Below, in pieces: positions 14,695-23,693 of a stretch of DNA of 46,873 nt (within the stretch, counting starts at the first letter, position 1; each line of letters starts with the position of its first letter). A model generated the notes under the pieces. The model was not told where the DNA came from. It saw nothing but the letters and a program-made list of their open reading frames with translations, and ran no database searches. Both the position numbers and the translations under genes were made by a program. This DNA is from Clostridia bacterium (GTDB lineage: Bacteria > Bacillota > Clostridia > Oscillospirales > CAG-382): positions 1 through 46,873 of the forward strand of contig JAGAUT010000046.1 in the NCBI GenBank assembly GCA_017620655.1, in the 5' to 3' direction.

Positions 14695-15762
14695 ATGGCA
14701 AAAGAATTCAAAAGAATCGGTGTACTCACTTCCGGTGGCGACGCACCCGGCATGAATGCTGCAATCAGAAGTGTAGTAAGAAGCGCAATTTCCCGCGGCA
14801 TTGAAGTCATGGGTATTTATTGCGGATACAGAGGACTTATTGACAATGACATGAAGCTTCTCACAGAAAGAGATGTTTCAAATATATTAAATCACGGCGG
14901 CACAATGCTCTATTCCGACAGATGTGACAAGTTCAAGACCCAGGAGGGTATCGATCTTGCCGTAGAAAACTGCAAAAAGAACGGCATTGACGGTATTGTT
15001 ACCCTCGGCGGCGACGGTACTTTCAGAGGTGCTACCGACCTTTCCGGAAACGGAATTCCATGCATAGGTATTCCCTGTACAATCGACAACGACATTTCGG
15101 CAACCGACTACACAATCGGTTATGACACTGCAAAGAACACAGTTATCGAAATGGTTGACAGGCTCAGAGATACATGTGAATCCCACGCAAGATGCAACGT
15201 CGTTGAAGTTATGGGAAGACACGCAGGCTACATCCCCGTAGAATGCGGTATCGCCATCGGTGCTACAGGCATTGCAATCCCCGAGCTCCCCTTTGACAAG
15301 GAAAAGCTTATAAATAATCTTATCAATCTCTCCCACAACGGCAAGAGAAACTTTATCGTTATGGTTTCCGAAGGTATGGGCAAAGGCTTCTCGGCTGAGC
15401 TTACAAAGGAAATCGAAGAAAAGACAGGCATTGAAACAAGACTTGCGGTTCTCGCTCATGTACAGAGAGGCGGCTCGCCCAGCTGTACGGACAGAGTAAT
15501 TGCAACAAGAATGGGTTACAGAGCCGTTGAGCAGCTTCTTGCGGGCAGATACAACGAAGTTGTCTGCTACAGAAGAGGTAATATCCATATTTCCGAAATG
15601 GAATACGCATTCACTTTTGACAGAATCGTAAAAGGCAAGGCAACCGAAGAAGAAATTGCTGCAATCGAACCTGCTCTCAGAGCAGAAATGCTTGAAAGAG
15701 CCGAATCCAAAAAGGATTATCTTGTTCGTCTTTACAACCTTGCCGAAAAGGTTTCTCTCTAA
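14695..15762 (+). CDS. pfkA: ATP-dependent 6-phosphofructokinase
   Basis: Phosphorylates fructose 6-phosphate to fructose 1,6-bisphosphate, the committed step of glycolysis. The 355-residue protein shows the nucleotide loop (SGGDAPGMNAAIR, residues 13-25), GGDGT (105-109), the catalytic TIDND (129-133, Asp131 as base) and the substrate segment MGRHAGYI. Glycine in GGDG and lack of lysine before TIDND point to ATP rather than pyrophosphate as donor; the residue in that place is Cys128, where many ATP enzymes have Gly. GAGG stands about 8 bases before the ATG. In many Clostridia pfkA follows dnaE; here it lies apart. It diverges from the HPr-like gene and ends at a strong terminator. Confidence 0.96.
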   Translation: MAKEFKRIGVLTSGGDAPGMNAAIRSVVRSAISRGIEVMGIYCGYRGLIDNDMKLLTERDVSNILNHGGTMLYSDRCDKFKTQEGIDLAVENCKKNGIDGIVTLGGDGTFRGATDLSGNGIPCIGIPCTIDNDISATDYTIGYDTAKNTVIEMVDRLRDTCESHARCNVVEVMGRHAGYIPVECGIAIGATGIAIPELPFDKEKLINNLINLSHNGKRNFIVMVSEGMGKGFSAELTKEIEEKTGIETRLAVLAHVQRGGSPSCTDRVIATRMGYRAVEQLLAGRYNEVVCYRRGNIHISEMEYAFTFDRIVKGKATEEEIAAIEPALRAEMLERAESKKDYLVRLYNLAEKVSL

Positions 15763-15775
15763 AACAGATCATACG

Positions 15776-15810
15776 GGACATCGGTTTTTTCCGATGTCCT
15801 TTGTGTTTTT
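15776..15810 (+). terminator. pfkA terminator
   Basis: GGACATCGG, six T loop, CCGATGTCC, then a T-rich tract. Confidence 0.9.
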
Positions 15811-15855
15811 TGAACACAGTTTGGTAAAAAAATACATATATTTACACTTTATTAA

Positions 15856-15884
15856 TTGAATAAAAAAATGACATATGCTATACT
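15856..15884 (+). promoter_or_regulatory. Promoter of solute-binding lipoprotein 1
   Basis: TTGAAT (15856-15861), 17 bp, TATACT (15879-15884), about 35 bp before the start codon. Confidence 0.75.
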
Positions 15885-15918
15885 GAAAAAAACAAAAAAA
15901 TGAACGGAGTTGTTTTGT

Positions 15919-17334
15919 ATGAAATCAAGAAAGCTCTTATGCCTTCTTCTTGCCGTTGTTGCAGTGTTTACATTTGCTGCGTGCGGCAGTGATGAAATTG
16001 AAAATGAAAACGGCGATTTTACCAGTTCCGCTGACCTCAGCTTTTTGAGCCATATTGAAATCGAAGACATGGACGGCTATAATTTCAGAATCCTTACCCG
16101 CCCCAATATGATTGAGAATCAGTATGTTGAAGAAGAAACAGGTGACATTATAAATGACGCCGTTTACAGAAGAAACGAAACAGTAAAGAACCTGTTCAAT
16201 ATTGACATCACCGCCATTGAAAGTTCTTCAAGCAGTGCCGACGATGCTCTCAACACAATTCTTGCCGGCGATGACCAGTTTGACATTATCTTCCCCCATA
16301 CAAGAGCAGCTTTCTCATATGCAATTCAGAATGCAGTTGTCGACTTCAAAACGATTAGCACCATCGACCTTACAAAGGAGTGGTGGTCACAGGATATTAT
16401 TGAATCCTGCAGCGTAAACAATCATCTCTATGTTCTTGACGGTGACATCTCAACCCACAGACTCCAATATGCATTTACAATGTTCTTCAACAAGAGAATC
16501 TTTGACGAATTAGGTCTTGACTACCCCTATCAGATGGCTCTTGACGGCACATGGACCTTTGATGAATTCTCAAGGCTTGTGAAACAGGGTTCAAAGGACC
16601 TTAACGGTGACGGTCTCATCAAGGGCGAAGATGACCAGTTCGGCTACTACACATGGAACTGGTACGGACCTATCAACGTCCTCTACTCCGGCGGTCAGAG
16701 AATTTACACAAACAATTCCCGCGGTATTCCCGAGCTTACACTCAACTCCACAAAGACGGTTGAAATCTTCTCAAAGTATTTCGCTCTCACAAGAACTGAC
16801 GATGTTCGTCTCTATGTTCAGCAGAAGAGCGAAAGCGACCCTGCAGGCAGTTTGTTCAAAGATGGCCGTGCAATGTTCTCGGATATGGGTCTCGGTAATG
16901 CAAAGGGTATGAGAAGCATGAACGATGAATTCGGTATTCTCCCCTGGCCCAAGTTTACATTACAGGATGAATATGCAACCATCGTTAACGGTCACGCAAG
17001 TCTTATGGTAATGCCTATCACCGTAAACGATTATGAAAAATCCGGTAAAATAATCGAGGCACTCTGTGCTGTAGGTAACAGAGACGTTATCCCTGCATTC
17101 TACGACGTATCCCTCAAAACGAAGTTCGCAAGAGACTACGAATCCGAAGCCATGATTGACATCGTAAAAGACTCTATCATTTACGACCTCGGCTATGCTT
17201 CCGGCGGTACATTCCAGTCTGTAGGTCACACTCTTGCAGGTATGAGCAATCCTGACTTTGCTTCCTACTATGCGGCAAACGAATCAAAGGCACTCTCAGA
17301 CCTCAAAAACTTTATTGAAAGCTACGGCAAATAA
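15919..17334 (+). CDS. Extracellular solute-binding lipoprotein, array copy 1
   Basis: First of six tandem paralogues of the family-1 solute-binding fold (ABC importer receptors, usually for sugars). ATG at 15919 follows GGAG by nine bases. The 471-residue product has a lipoprotein signal ending FAAC (Cys22), so it should be anchored to the outer face of the membrane. Signatures shared by all copies follow: HIEIEDMDGYNFRIL, YVEEETGDIINDAVYRRNE, LAGDDQFDI, a calcium-loop-like DLNGDGLI with Asp at loop position 12 (residues 227-238), GRAMF and RDVIPAFYDVSLKTKF. Residues about 297-311 are unlike any other copy. It has its own promoter and terminator; no permease or ATPase gene is nearby. The ligand is unknown. 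Confidence 0.88.
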   Translation: MKSRKLLCLLLAVVAVFTFAACGSDEIENENGDFTSSADLSFLSHIEIEDMDGYNFRILTRPNMIENQYVEEETGDIINDAVYRRNETVKNLFNIDITAIESSSSSADDALNTILAGDDQFDIIFPHTRAAFSYAIQNAVVDFKTISTIDLTKEWWSQDIIESCSVNNHLYVLDGDISTHRLQYAFTMFFNKRIFDELGLDYPYQMALDGTWTFDEFSRLVKQGSKDLNGDGLIKGEDDQFGYYTWNWYGPINVLYSGGQRIYTNNSRGIPELTLNSTKTVEIFSKYFALTRTDDVRLYVQQKSESDPAGSLFKDGRAMFSDMGLGNAKGMRSMNDEFGILPWPKFTLQDEYATIVNGHASLMVMPITVNDYEKSGKIIEALCAVGNRDVIPAFYDVSLKTKFARDYESEAMIDIVKDSIIYDLGYASGGTFQSVGHTLAGMSNPDFASYYAANESKALSDLKNFIESYGK

Positions 17335-17351
17335 TTAAATTACATAAACTC

Positions 17352-17382
17352 AAAGGAGCTGTGACAACGGCTCCTTTTTGTT
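17352..17382 (+). terminator. Terminator after array copy 1
   Basis: AAAGGAGC and GCTCCTTT form the stem, followed by TTTTTG. Confidence 0.8.
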
Positions 17383-17410
17383 TGATTTTTATTTTTATTA
17401 AAATAAAACA

Positions 17411-17439
17411 TGGACAAAACGTTTTTTTGGGTGTATAAT
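17411..17439 (+). promoter_or_regulatory. Promoter of array copy 2
   Basis: TGGACA (17411-17416), 17 bp, TATAAT (17434-17439). Confidence 0.75.
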
Positions 17440-17477
17440 TTATAATAAGTAATAATATGTCAAAGGAGTTGGACGTT

Positions 17478-18896
17478 TTGAAGCTTAGAAACATTCTTTT
17501 TATTCTCCTCGTGCTTGCTGTTGTATTTACGGCTGTTGCCTGTGATGAAAAAGGAAACAAGGACAACAAGGACTGGGTTATGGAGGGTGCTGACATGAGC
17601 TTCCTCGACCACATCGAAATTGAAGACATGGACGGCTACAATTTCAGAATTCTCGCACGTCCCGGCTCCAACATGATCGGCGACCAGTATGTCGAAGAAG
17701 AAACAGGTGACATCATCAACGATGCCGTTTACAGAAGAAACGAGACAGTAAAGAGTCTTTTCAACATTGAAATTACGGCAGTCGAAAGCTCCGACAACAA
17801 GGCAAGTGATGCTGTCAACACAATTCTTGCAGGTGACGACCAGTACGACATCGTTCTCCCACACTCCCGTTCTGCTTTCCAGTATGCCATTCAGAATACA
17901 CTTGTAAACTTCAACGAAGTAAAGACAATTGACACTTCCAAGGAATGGTGGTCGCAGGATATCATTGACTCCTGTAACGTTAACGGACATCTCTATGTTC
18001 TTGACGGTGATATTTCAACACACAGGCTCGAATACGGCTTTGCAATGTATTTCAACAAGAGAATTTTTGATGAGCTGGGTCTTGACTATCCTTACCAGAT
18101 GGCAATAGACGGCGACTGGACCTTCGACGAGTTTTCAAAGCTTGTAAAGCAGGGTTCAAAAGACCTCAACGGTGACGGTCTTATCGACCCCGAAAACGAC
18201 CAGTACGGCTACTATTCATGGCACACCTACGGCCCTATCGAAGTTCTCTACTCCGGCGGACAGAGAATCTACTCCAAGAACGCAAAGGGTGTTCCCGCAC
18301 TCACCCTCAACTCCACAAAGACGGTTGAAATCTTCTCAAAGTTCTTCTCACTCTGCAAATCTGAAGACGTATTACTTACAAGTGCTGCAACAGCTCCCAA
18401 GGAAGACCTCTTCCAGGCAGGCAGAGCAATGTTTGCTGACAAGGGTCTCGGTTCTGCAAAGGAAATGAGAAGCATGAACGATGAGTTCGGTATTCTTCCC
18501 TGGCCCAAGTTCTCAAAGAACGACAAATACAACACCGTCATCAACGGCCACGCAAGTCTTCTTGTAATGCCTATTACCGTTTCCGACTACGACAGAACGG
18601 GCAAGATTATCGAGGTGCTCTGTGCTGTCGGCAACAGAGACGTAATCCCCGCATTCTATGATGTATCATTAAAGACAAAGTTTGCAAGAGACTACGAATC
18701 CGAAAAGATGATTGATATCATCCGTGAGTCACTTATTTACGACCTCGGTTATATTTCCGGCGGCGTTTTCCAGGGTGTAGGCGAAACACTTGCGACTATG
18801 TCCAACCCTGACTTTGCTTCCTACTATGCGAAAAACGAATCGAGAGCAATCTCAGACCTTAATACCTTCCTCGCTTCCTACGGCAAAGTGTCTTAA
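17478..18896 (+). CDS. Extracellular solute-binding lipoprotein, array copy 2
   Basis: The start is TTG at 17478, nine bases after AAGGAG; this places the lipid-attachment cysteine (AVAC) at residue 22, as in four of the other copies, while an upstream ATG at 17457 would precede the ribosome site. 472 residues. It is closest to copy 3: 59 consecutive bases (17715-17773) are identical to 19255-19313. Its variable segment (about 18369-18408) reads LLTSAATAPKED. The calcium-loop-like motif is DLNGDGLI as in copy 1, but loop position 12 is Asn. The second variable patch reads YYSWHTYGPIEVLYSGG. Secreted, lipid-anchored receptor of unknown ligand with its own promoter and terminator. Confidence 0.88.
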   Translation: MKLRNILFILLVLAVVFTAVACDEKGNKDNKDWVMEGADMSFLDHIEIEDMDGYNFRILARPGSNMIGDQYVEEETGDIINDAVYRRNETVKSLFNIEITAVESSDNKASDAVNTILAGDDQYDIVLPHSRSAFQYAIQNTLVNFNEVKTIDTSKEWWSQDIIDSCNVNGHLYVLDGDISTHRLEYGFAMYFNKRIFDELGLDYPYQMAIDGDWTFDEFSKLVKQGSKDLNGDGLIDPENDQYGYYSWHTYGPIEVLYSGGQRIYSKNAKGVPALTLNSTKTVEIFSKFFSLCKSEDVLLTSAATAPKEDLFQAGRAMFADKGLGSAKEMRSMNDEFGILPWPKFSKNDKYNTVINGHASLLVMPITVSDYDRTGKIIEVLCAVGNRDVIPAFYDVSLKTKFARDYESEKMIDIIRESLIYDLGYISGGVFQGVGETLATMSNPDFASYYAKNESRAISDLNTFLASYGKVS

Positions 18897-18908
18897 TTCC
18901 GGTAAAAT

Positions 18909-18945
18909 TTCAGCGGCTGTCCGAAGGGCAGCCGCTTTGTTATTG
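18909..18945 (+). terminator. Terminator after array copy 2
   Basis: AGCGGCTG and CAGCCGCT pair, followed by TTGTTATTGTT. Confidence 0.75.
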
Positions 18946-18974
18946 TTACAATTTAATCATCAAATGTCTATAAT
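18946..18974 (+). promoter_or_regulatory. Promoter of array copy 3
   Basis: TTACAA (18946-18951), 17 bp, TATAAT (18969-18974), directly behind the preceding terminator. Confidence 0.6.
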
Positions 18975-19017
18975 TATCCATTATACTTTATTCTATCAAA
19001 GACAAGGAGCAGCAAAT

Positions 19018-20439
19018 ATGAAACTTAAACATCTGCTTTGCATTATTATGTCACTTGTATGTGTGCTTTTTCTTGCCTCATGCGGTGATGAAAGCGTATC
19101 CGGCGGCGAAAGCTGGGACATGATGGTCACGGACTTCGGCTTTATCGACCATATCGAAATTGAAGACATGGACGGATACAACTTCAGAATGTTCTGCCGT
19201 CCCGGCACAAACATGCTTGAAAACCAGTATGTTGAAGAAGAAACGGGCGACATTATCAACGATGCCGTTTACAGAAGAAACGAGACAGTAAAGAGTCTTT
19301 TCAACATTGAAATCACGGCAATCGAAAGCTCTCAGACAAAAGCTGACGATGCTGTCAACACAATTCTTGCAGGCGATGACCAGTACGACATCATTCTGCC
19401 CCACTCCCGTTCTGCGTTCCAGTATGCAATCCAGAACACGCTGGTAAACTTCAATGATGTAAAGACAATTGACACTTCCAAGGAATGGTGGTCAAGAGAC
19501 ATTGTGGATTCGGCAAACATAAACGGACATCTCTATGTTCTTGACGGTGATATCTCAACGCACAGACTCCACTATGCCTTTGCCATGTACTTCAACAAGA
19601 GAATCTTTGACGAGCTGGGGCTTGACTATCCCTATCAGATGGCTCTTGACGGGACATGGACATTTGACGAATTTTCAAAGCTTGTAAAGCAGGGTTCAAA
19701 GGACCTCAACGGTGACGGTCTTATCAAACCCGAGGATGACCAGTACGGCTACTACACATGGGCAGCATACGGTCCTATTCAGGTGCTTTATTCCGGCGGG
19801 CAGAGAATCTACTCCAAGAATGCACAGGGCATTCCCACACTTTCCCTCAACTCATCCAAAACCGTCGAAATCTTTTCAAAATACTTTTCTCTCTCAAACT
19901 CGGAAGACGTATTCCTTTACAATCCCGGCATGATGGAATCCCCCGGCGATTTATTCGCTGAAGGAAGAGCCATGTTCGCCGACAGCGACCTGGGCTCTGC
20001 AAAAGCAAAGAGAAGCATGAACGACGAATTCGGTATTGTTCCATGGCCCAAGTTCACAAAGAACGACGAATACTGCACCGTTATCAACGGTCATGCCAGC
20101 CTTATCTGCATGCCGATTACAGTATCAGACTATGACAGATCGGGCAAGATTATCGAAGCACTTTGTGCATTCGGAAACCGTGACGTAATCCCCGCGTTTT
20201 ACGATGTATCCTTAAAGACAAAATTCGCAAGAGACTACGAATCCGAAAAGATGATTGACATCATCCGCGAGTCACTCATTTACGATATCGGATACATTTC
20301 GGGCGGTGTATTCCAGTCGGCAGGCTCGACTCTTGCAACACAGTCCAATCCCGATTTTGCATCCTACTATGCAAGAAACGAATCCAAGGCACTTTCCGAC
20401 CTCAAGAGCTTCCTTGCCTCTTACGGCAAAATAAGCTAA
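19018..20439 (+). CDS. Extracellular solute-binding lipoprotein, array copy 3
   Basis: The start is the ATG at 19018 after AAGGAG; the frame is open much further upstream into copy 2, but that part has no signal peptide. 473 residues, lipobox LASC with Cys22. It shares the array signatures (HIEIEDMDGYNFRMF, YVEEETGDIINDAV, DLNGDGLI, GRAMF) and is the sister of copy 2. Its variable segment (about 19911-19950) reads FLYNPGMMESPGD. It differs from the others in having FGIVPWPKF for FGILPWPKF and a cysteine-containing SLICMPITV segment. Own promoter and terminator. Probable ligand receptor on the cell surface; ligand unknown. Confidence 0.88.
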   Translation: MKLKHLLCIIMSLVCVLFLASCGDESVSGGESWDMMVTDFGFIDHIEIEDMDGYNFRMFCRPGTNMLENQYVEEETGDIINDAVYRRNETVKSLFNIEITAIESSQTKADDAVNTILAGDDQYDIILPHSRSAFQYAIQNTLVNFNDVKTIDTSKEWWSRDIVDSANINGHLYVLDGDISTHRLHYAFAMYFNKRIFDELGLDYPYQMALDGTWTFDEFSKLVKQGSKDLNGDGLIKPEDDQYGYYTWAAYGPIQVLYSGGQRIYSKNAQGIPTLSLNSSKTVEIFSKYFSLSNSEDVFLYNPGMMESPGDLFAEGRAMFADSDLGSAKAKRSMNDEFGIVPWPKFTKNDEYCTVINGHASLICMPITVSDYDRSGKIIEALCAFGNRDVIPAFYDVSLKTKFARDYESEKMIDIIRESLIYDIGYISGGVFQSAGSTLATQSNPDFASYYARNESKALSDLKSFLASYGKIS

Positions 20440-20453
20440 ATACATATTACTTC

Positions 20454-20481
20454 AAACGGCTGCTTCGGCAGCCGTTTTTTG
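20454..20481 (+). terminator. Terminator after array copy 3
   Basis: AACGGCTGC, TTCG tetraloop, GCAGCCGTT, T tract. Confidence 0.9.
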
Positions 20482-20510
20482 CCGCCAGTCATAAAGGCAG
20501 GTCCAAGTAC

Positions 20511-20539
20511 TTGACAAAAAAACAAATTTATAATATCAT
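20511..20539 (+). promoter_or_regulatory. Promoter of array copy 4
   Basis: TTGACA (20511-20516), 17 bp, TATCAT (20534-20539). Confidence 0.75.
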
Positions 20540-20577
20540 ATTTTTATATTTGATTTTTTTTAATAAGGAGAAACAAC

Positions 20578-21996
20578 ATGAAATTACGCAACCTGTTATG
20601 TATCATTCTGGCACTTTTCTGCACTATGGTGCTTGTTGCCTGCAATGACGGCGAAAACAACAGCTCAAGCAGCGGTTGGAACGGAGCAGATGCCGACCTG
20701 AACTTCCTCAGTCATATTGAAATTGAGGATATGGACGGCTACAACTTCAGAATACTCAACCGTAAAGGCATGGTTAACGAACAGTATGTTGAAGAAGAAA
20801 CGGGCGACATTATCAATGATGCCGTTTACAGAAGAAACGAAACTGTAAAAAACCTTTTCAATATTGAAATTTCATCCATCGAAAGTGCTTCAAACACTGC
20901 CGACGATGCCCTTAATACAATTCTTGCGGGCGATGACCAATTTGACATTATCTTCCCTCATTCAAGATCGGCTTTCTCATATGCAATACAGAATGCACTT
21001 GTAAACTTCAATGATATTGAGACAATTGACCTTTCAAAGGAATGGTGGGCAAAAGACATCGTTGATTCGGCAAATATCAACGGACATCTCTATGTTCTTG
21101 ACGGTGATATCTCCACCCACAGACTTTCCTATGCATTTGCTATGTACTTCAACAAGAGAATCTTTGACGAGCTGGGTCTTGACTACCCCTATTCCAAGGT
21201 TCTTGACGGCACATGGACATTTGATGAATTCTCAAAGCTTGTAAAGCAGGGTTCAAAAGACCTCAACGGTGACGGTCTTATCAAAGTTGAAGACGACCAG
21301 TTCGGCTACGCCACAAGAGACTGGTACGGTCCTATCGAAGTCATCTATACAGGCGGACAGAGAATCTATACAAAGAACGCAAAGGGTATTCCCGCTCTTT
21401 CAATCAACTCAAATAAGACTGTTGAAATATTCTCAAAGTTCTTTGCCCTTGCAAACTCCGAAGACGTATTTATGCAGCTTGACAAGATAAAAATGTATTC
21501 AGGCGACCACTTCACCGAAGGACGTGCAATGTTTGCAGACAGAGGTCTCGGCTCTGCAAAGTCCATGAGAAGCATGAACGACGAATTTGGTATTCTCCCC
21601 TGGCCCAAGTTCACTCTTGATGACGAATACAAAACTGTTGTAAACGGTCATGCCAGCCTTCTGATTATGCCCGTTACCGTTCCCGACTACAACAAATCCG
21701 GTAAGATTATCGAGGCACTCTGTGCAGTGGGAAGCAGAGACGTTATCCCTGCGTTCTATGACGTATCCCTTAAGACAAAGTTCTCAAGAGACGCAGAGTC
21801 CGAAGACATGATTGACGTAATCAAGGAATCCATTATCTACGACCTCGGTTACATTGCCGGCGGAGCATTTGACTCCACAGGCTGTCACCTTTCCCGTCAG
21901 TCCAACCCCGACTTTGCTTCTTTCTATGCAGCAAACGAGTCGAAGGCACTCTCAGACCTTGAAAACTTCCTTTCTTCCTACGCAAAGATTGGTTAA
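20578..21996 (+). CDS. Extracellular solute-binding lipoprotein, array copy 4
   Basis: ATG at 20578 follows AAGGAG. 472 residues with lipobox LVAC (Cys22). It pairs with copy 5: both read RILNRKGMV where copies 1-3 and 6 have a Pro-containing RPG/RPN type loop, and both have FNIEISSIES. The variable segment (about 21470-21510) reads FMQLDKIKMYSGDH. The tryptophan patch is ATRDWYGPIEVIYTGG. It has KTKFSRDAESEDM near the C-terminus, a form shared with copy 6 rather than copy 5, which suggests mosaic exchange. Secreted lipid-anchored receptor of unknown ligand; own promoter and terminator. Confidence 0.88.
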   Translation: MKLRNLLCIILALFCTMVLVACNDGENNSSSSGWNGADADLNFLSHIEIEDMDGYNFRILNRKGMVNEQYVEEETGDIINDAVYRRNETVKNLFNIEISSIESASNTADDALNTILAGDDQFDIIFPHSRSAFSYAIQNALVNFNDIETIDLSKEWWAKDIVDSANINGHLYVLDGDISTHRLSYAFAMYFNKRIFDELGLDYPYSKVLDGTWTFDEFSKLVKQGSKDLNGDGLIKVEDDQFGYATRDWYGPIEVIYTGGQRIYTKNAKGIPALSINSNKTVEIFSKFFALANSEDVFMQLDKIKMYSGDHFTEGRAMFADRGLGSAKSMRSMNDEFGILPWPKFTLDDEYKTVVNGHASLLIMPVTVPDYNKSGKIIEALCAVGSRDVIPAFYDVSLKTKFSRDAESEDMIDVIKESIIYDLGYIAGGAFDSTGCHLSRQSNPDFASFYAANESKALSDLENFLSSYAKIG

Positions 21997-22009
21997 TTAA
22001 TATAGCTTT

Positions 22010-22045
22010 ACTGCCGTTTTTAATACAAAGACGGCAGTTTTTTTA
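22010..22045 (+). terminator. Terminator after array copy 4
   Basis: ACTGCCGT and ACGGCAGT enclose a loop of about 14 bases, followed by T7. Confidence 0.85.
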
Positions 22046-22066
22046 CATTTTTTGTATGTTTAGGTA

Positions 22067-22095
22067 TTGAATACTCATTCAAAATGTGTTATTAT
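22067..22095 (+). promoter_or_regulatory. Promoter of array copy 5
   Basis: TTGAAT (22067-22072), 17 bp, TATTAT (22090-22095). Confidence 0.7.
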
Positions 22096-22127
22096 ATAGT
22101 GTATTTATAATATAAGGAGGCGTTTTC

Positions 22128-23537
22128 ATGAAAAAAATCATGTGCATTCTCGCAGCAATGCTTCTTACGGTAGGACTTTGTGCTTGCGGCAAGGATGACA
22201 AAGAAGACAAAAAGAGCGGTATCATTCCCGGCGCGGATATGAGTTTCCTCGACCATATTGAAATTGAAGATATGGACGGTTACGAATTCAGAATTCTCAA
22301 CCGTAAGGGCATGGTTGACGCTCAGTACGTAGAAGAAGAAACCGGTGACATCATCAATGATGCCGTTTACAGAAGAAACGAAACGGTAAAGAACCTTTTC
22401 AACATTGAGATTTCATCCATCGAAAGTTCTTCAAACACTGCCGATGATGCCATCAACACAATTCTTGCGGGCGATGACCAGTTTGACATTCTCTTCCCCC
22501 ACTCAAGAACTGCTTTTTCCTATGCAATTCAGAACACTCTCGTAAACTTCAACGAAGTATCTACCATCGACCTTTCCAAGGAATGGTGGGCAAAGGATAT
22601 TATCGACTCCTGTAACGTAAACGGACATCTCTACGTTCTCGACGGTGATATCTCCACACACAGACTCTACTATGCATTTGCCATGTACTTCAACAAGAGA
22701 ATCTTCGACGAACTCGGTCTTGACTATCCCTACCAGATGGCTATCGACGGTACATGGACCTTCGATTCCTTCTCCAAGCTTGTAAAGCAGGGTTCAAAAG
22801 ACCTCAACGGTGACGGTCTTATCAAGGTTGAAGACGACCAGTACGGCTTCTACACAAGAGAATGGTTCGGTCCTATTCAGGTACTTTACTCCGGCGGACA
22901 GAGAATCTATACAAAGAACGCAAAAGGTATTCCCACTCTTTCCATCAACTCAAGTAAGACAGTTGAAATCTACTCCAAGTTCTTTGACCTTGCAAATTCC
23001 GAAGACGTATTTTTACAGATTACTCCTTCAAGACTCGCTCCCGAAGATCTCTTTACGGCAGGTAGAGCGATGTTTGCAGACAACGACCTTGGCGGTGCCA
23101 AGACAATGAGAAGCATGAATGACGAGTTCGGTATTCTTCCCTGGCCTAAGTTCTCCAAGGATGATGTTTATAAGACAGTCGTAAACGGTTATGCCAGCCT
23201 TCTCTGTATGCCCATTACCGTTTCCGATTATGAAAGAACAGGTAAGATTATCGAAGCACTCTGTGCTGTAGGTAACAGAGACGTTATCCCCGCATTCTAC
23301 GATGTATCTCTTAAGACAAAGTTCGCAAGAGACTACGAATCGGAAGCTATGATTGACATCATCAAGGAATCCATCATTTATGACCTCGGTTACATTGCCG
23401 GCGGTGCGTTCGATTCCACAGGTGCTCGTCTTGCAGCTCAGTCAAACCCCGACTTTGCTTCTTTCTATGCAGCAAACGAATCAAAGGCACTTTCCGACCT
23501 TAAGAGCTTCCTTGCTTCTTACGGTAAGGTTAACTAA
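22128..23537 (+). CDS. Extracellular solute-binding lipoprotein, array copy 5
   Basis: ATG at 22128 follows AAGGAGG. 469 residues, the shortest copy, with a lipobox LCAC at Cys20. It is the sister of copy 4 in its N-terminal half (EFRILNRKGMVDAQY, FNIEISSIES), but its later part (KTKFARDYESEAM) agrees with copies 1-3. The variable segment (about 23010-23050) reads FLQITPSRLAPED, and the tryptophan patch FYTREWFGPIQVLYSGG. The calcium-loop-like DLNGDGLIKVED is complete. Lipid-anchored receptor with unknown ligand; own promoter and terminator. Confidence 0.88.
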   Translation: MKKIMCILAAMLLTVGLCACGKDDKEDKKSGIIPGADMSFLDHIEIEDMDGYEFRILNRKGMVDAQYVEEETGDIINDAVYRRNETVKNLFNIEISSIESSSNTADDAINTILAGDDQFDILFPHSRTAFSYAIQNTLVNFNEVSTIDLSKEWWAKDIIDSCNVNGHLYVLDGDISTHRLYYAFAMYFNKRIFDELGLDYPYQMAIDGTWTFDSFSKLVKQGSKDLNGDGLIKVEDDQYGFYTREWFGPIQVLYSGGQRIYTKNAKGIPTLSINSSKTVEIYSKFFDLANSEDVFLQITPSRLAPEDLFTAGRAMFADNDLGGAKTMRSMNDEFGILPWPKFSKDDVYKTVVNGYASLLCMPITVSDYERTGKIIEALCAVGNRDVIPAFYDVSLKTKFARDYESEAMIDIIKESIIYDLGYIAGGAFDSTGARLAAQSNPDFASFYAANESKALSDLKSFLASYGKVN

Positions 23538-23555
23538 GCTATTACATAACATGAC

Positions 23556-23593
23556 AATCAACCGTTCCCGATTGGGAACGGTTTTGTTATTTT
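23556..23593 (+). terminator. Terminator after array copy 5
   Basis: AACCGTTCCC, GATT loop, GGGAACGGTT, then TTGTTATTTTTTT. Confidence 0.9.
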
Positions 23594-23634
23594 TTTATGT
23601 ATTTTGCAGTTTTTTACCATTTTTACGGATTTTA

Positions 23635-23663
23635 TAGACAAGAGTATCAATTTGCTGTATAAT
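23635..23663 (+). promoter_or_regulatory. Promoter of array copy 6
   Basis: TAGACA (23635-23640), 17 bp, TATAAT (23658-23663). Confidence 0.75.
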
Positions 23664-23693
23664 AAAGATGCAAAAGAAAAGGAGGCAGATACC

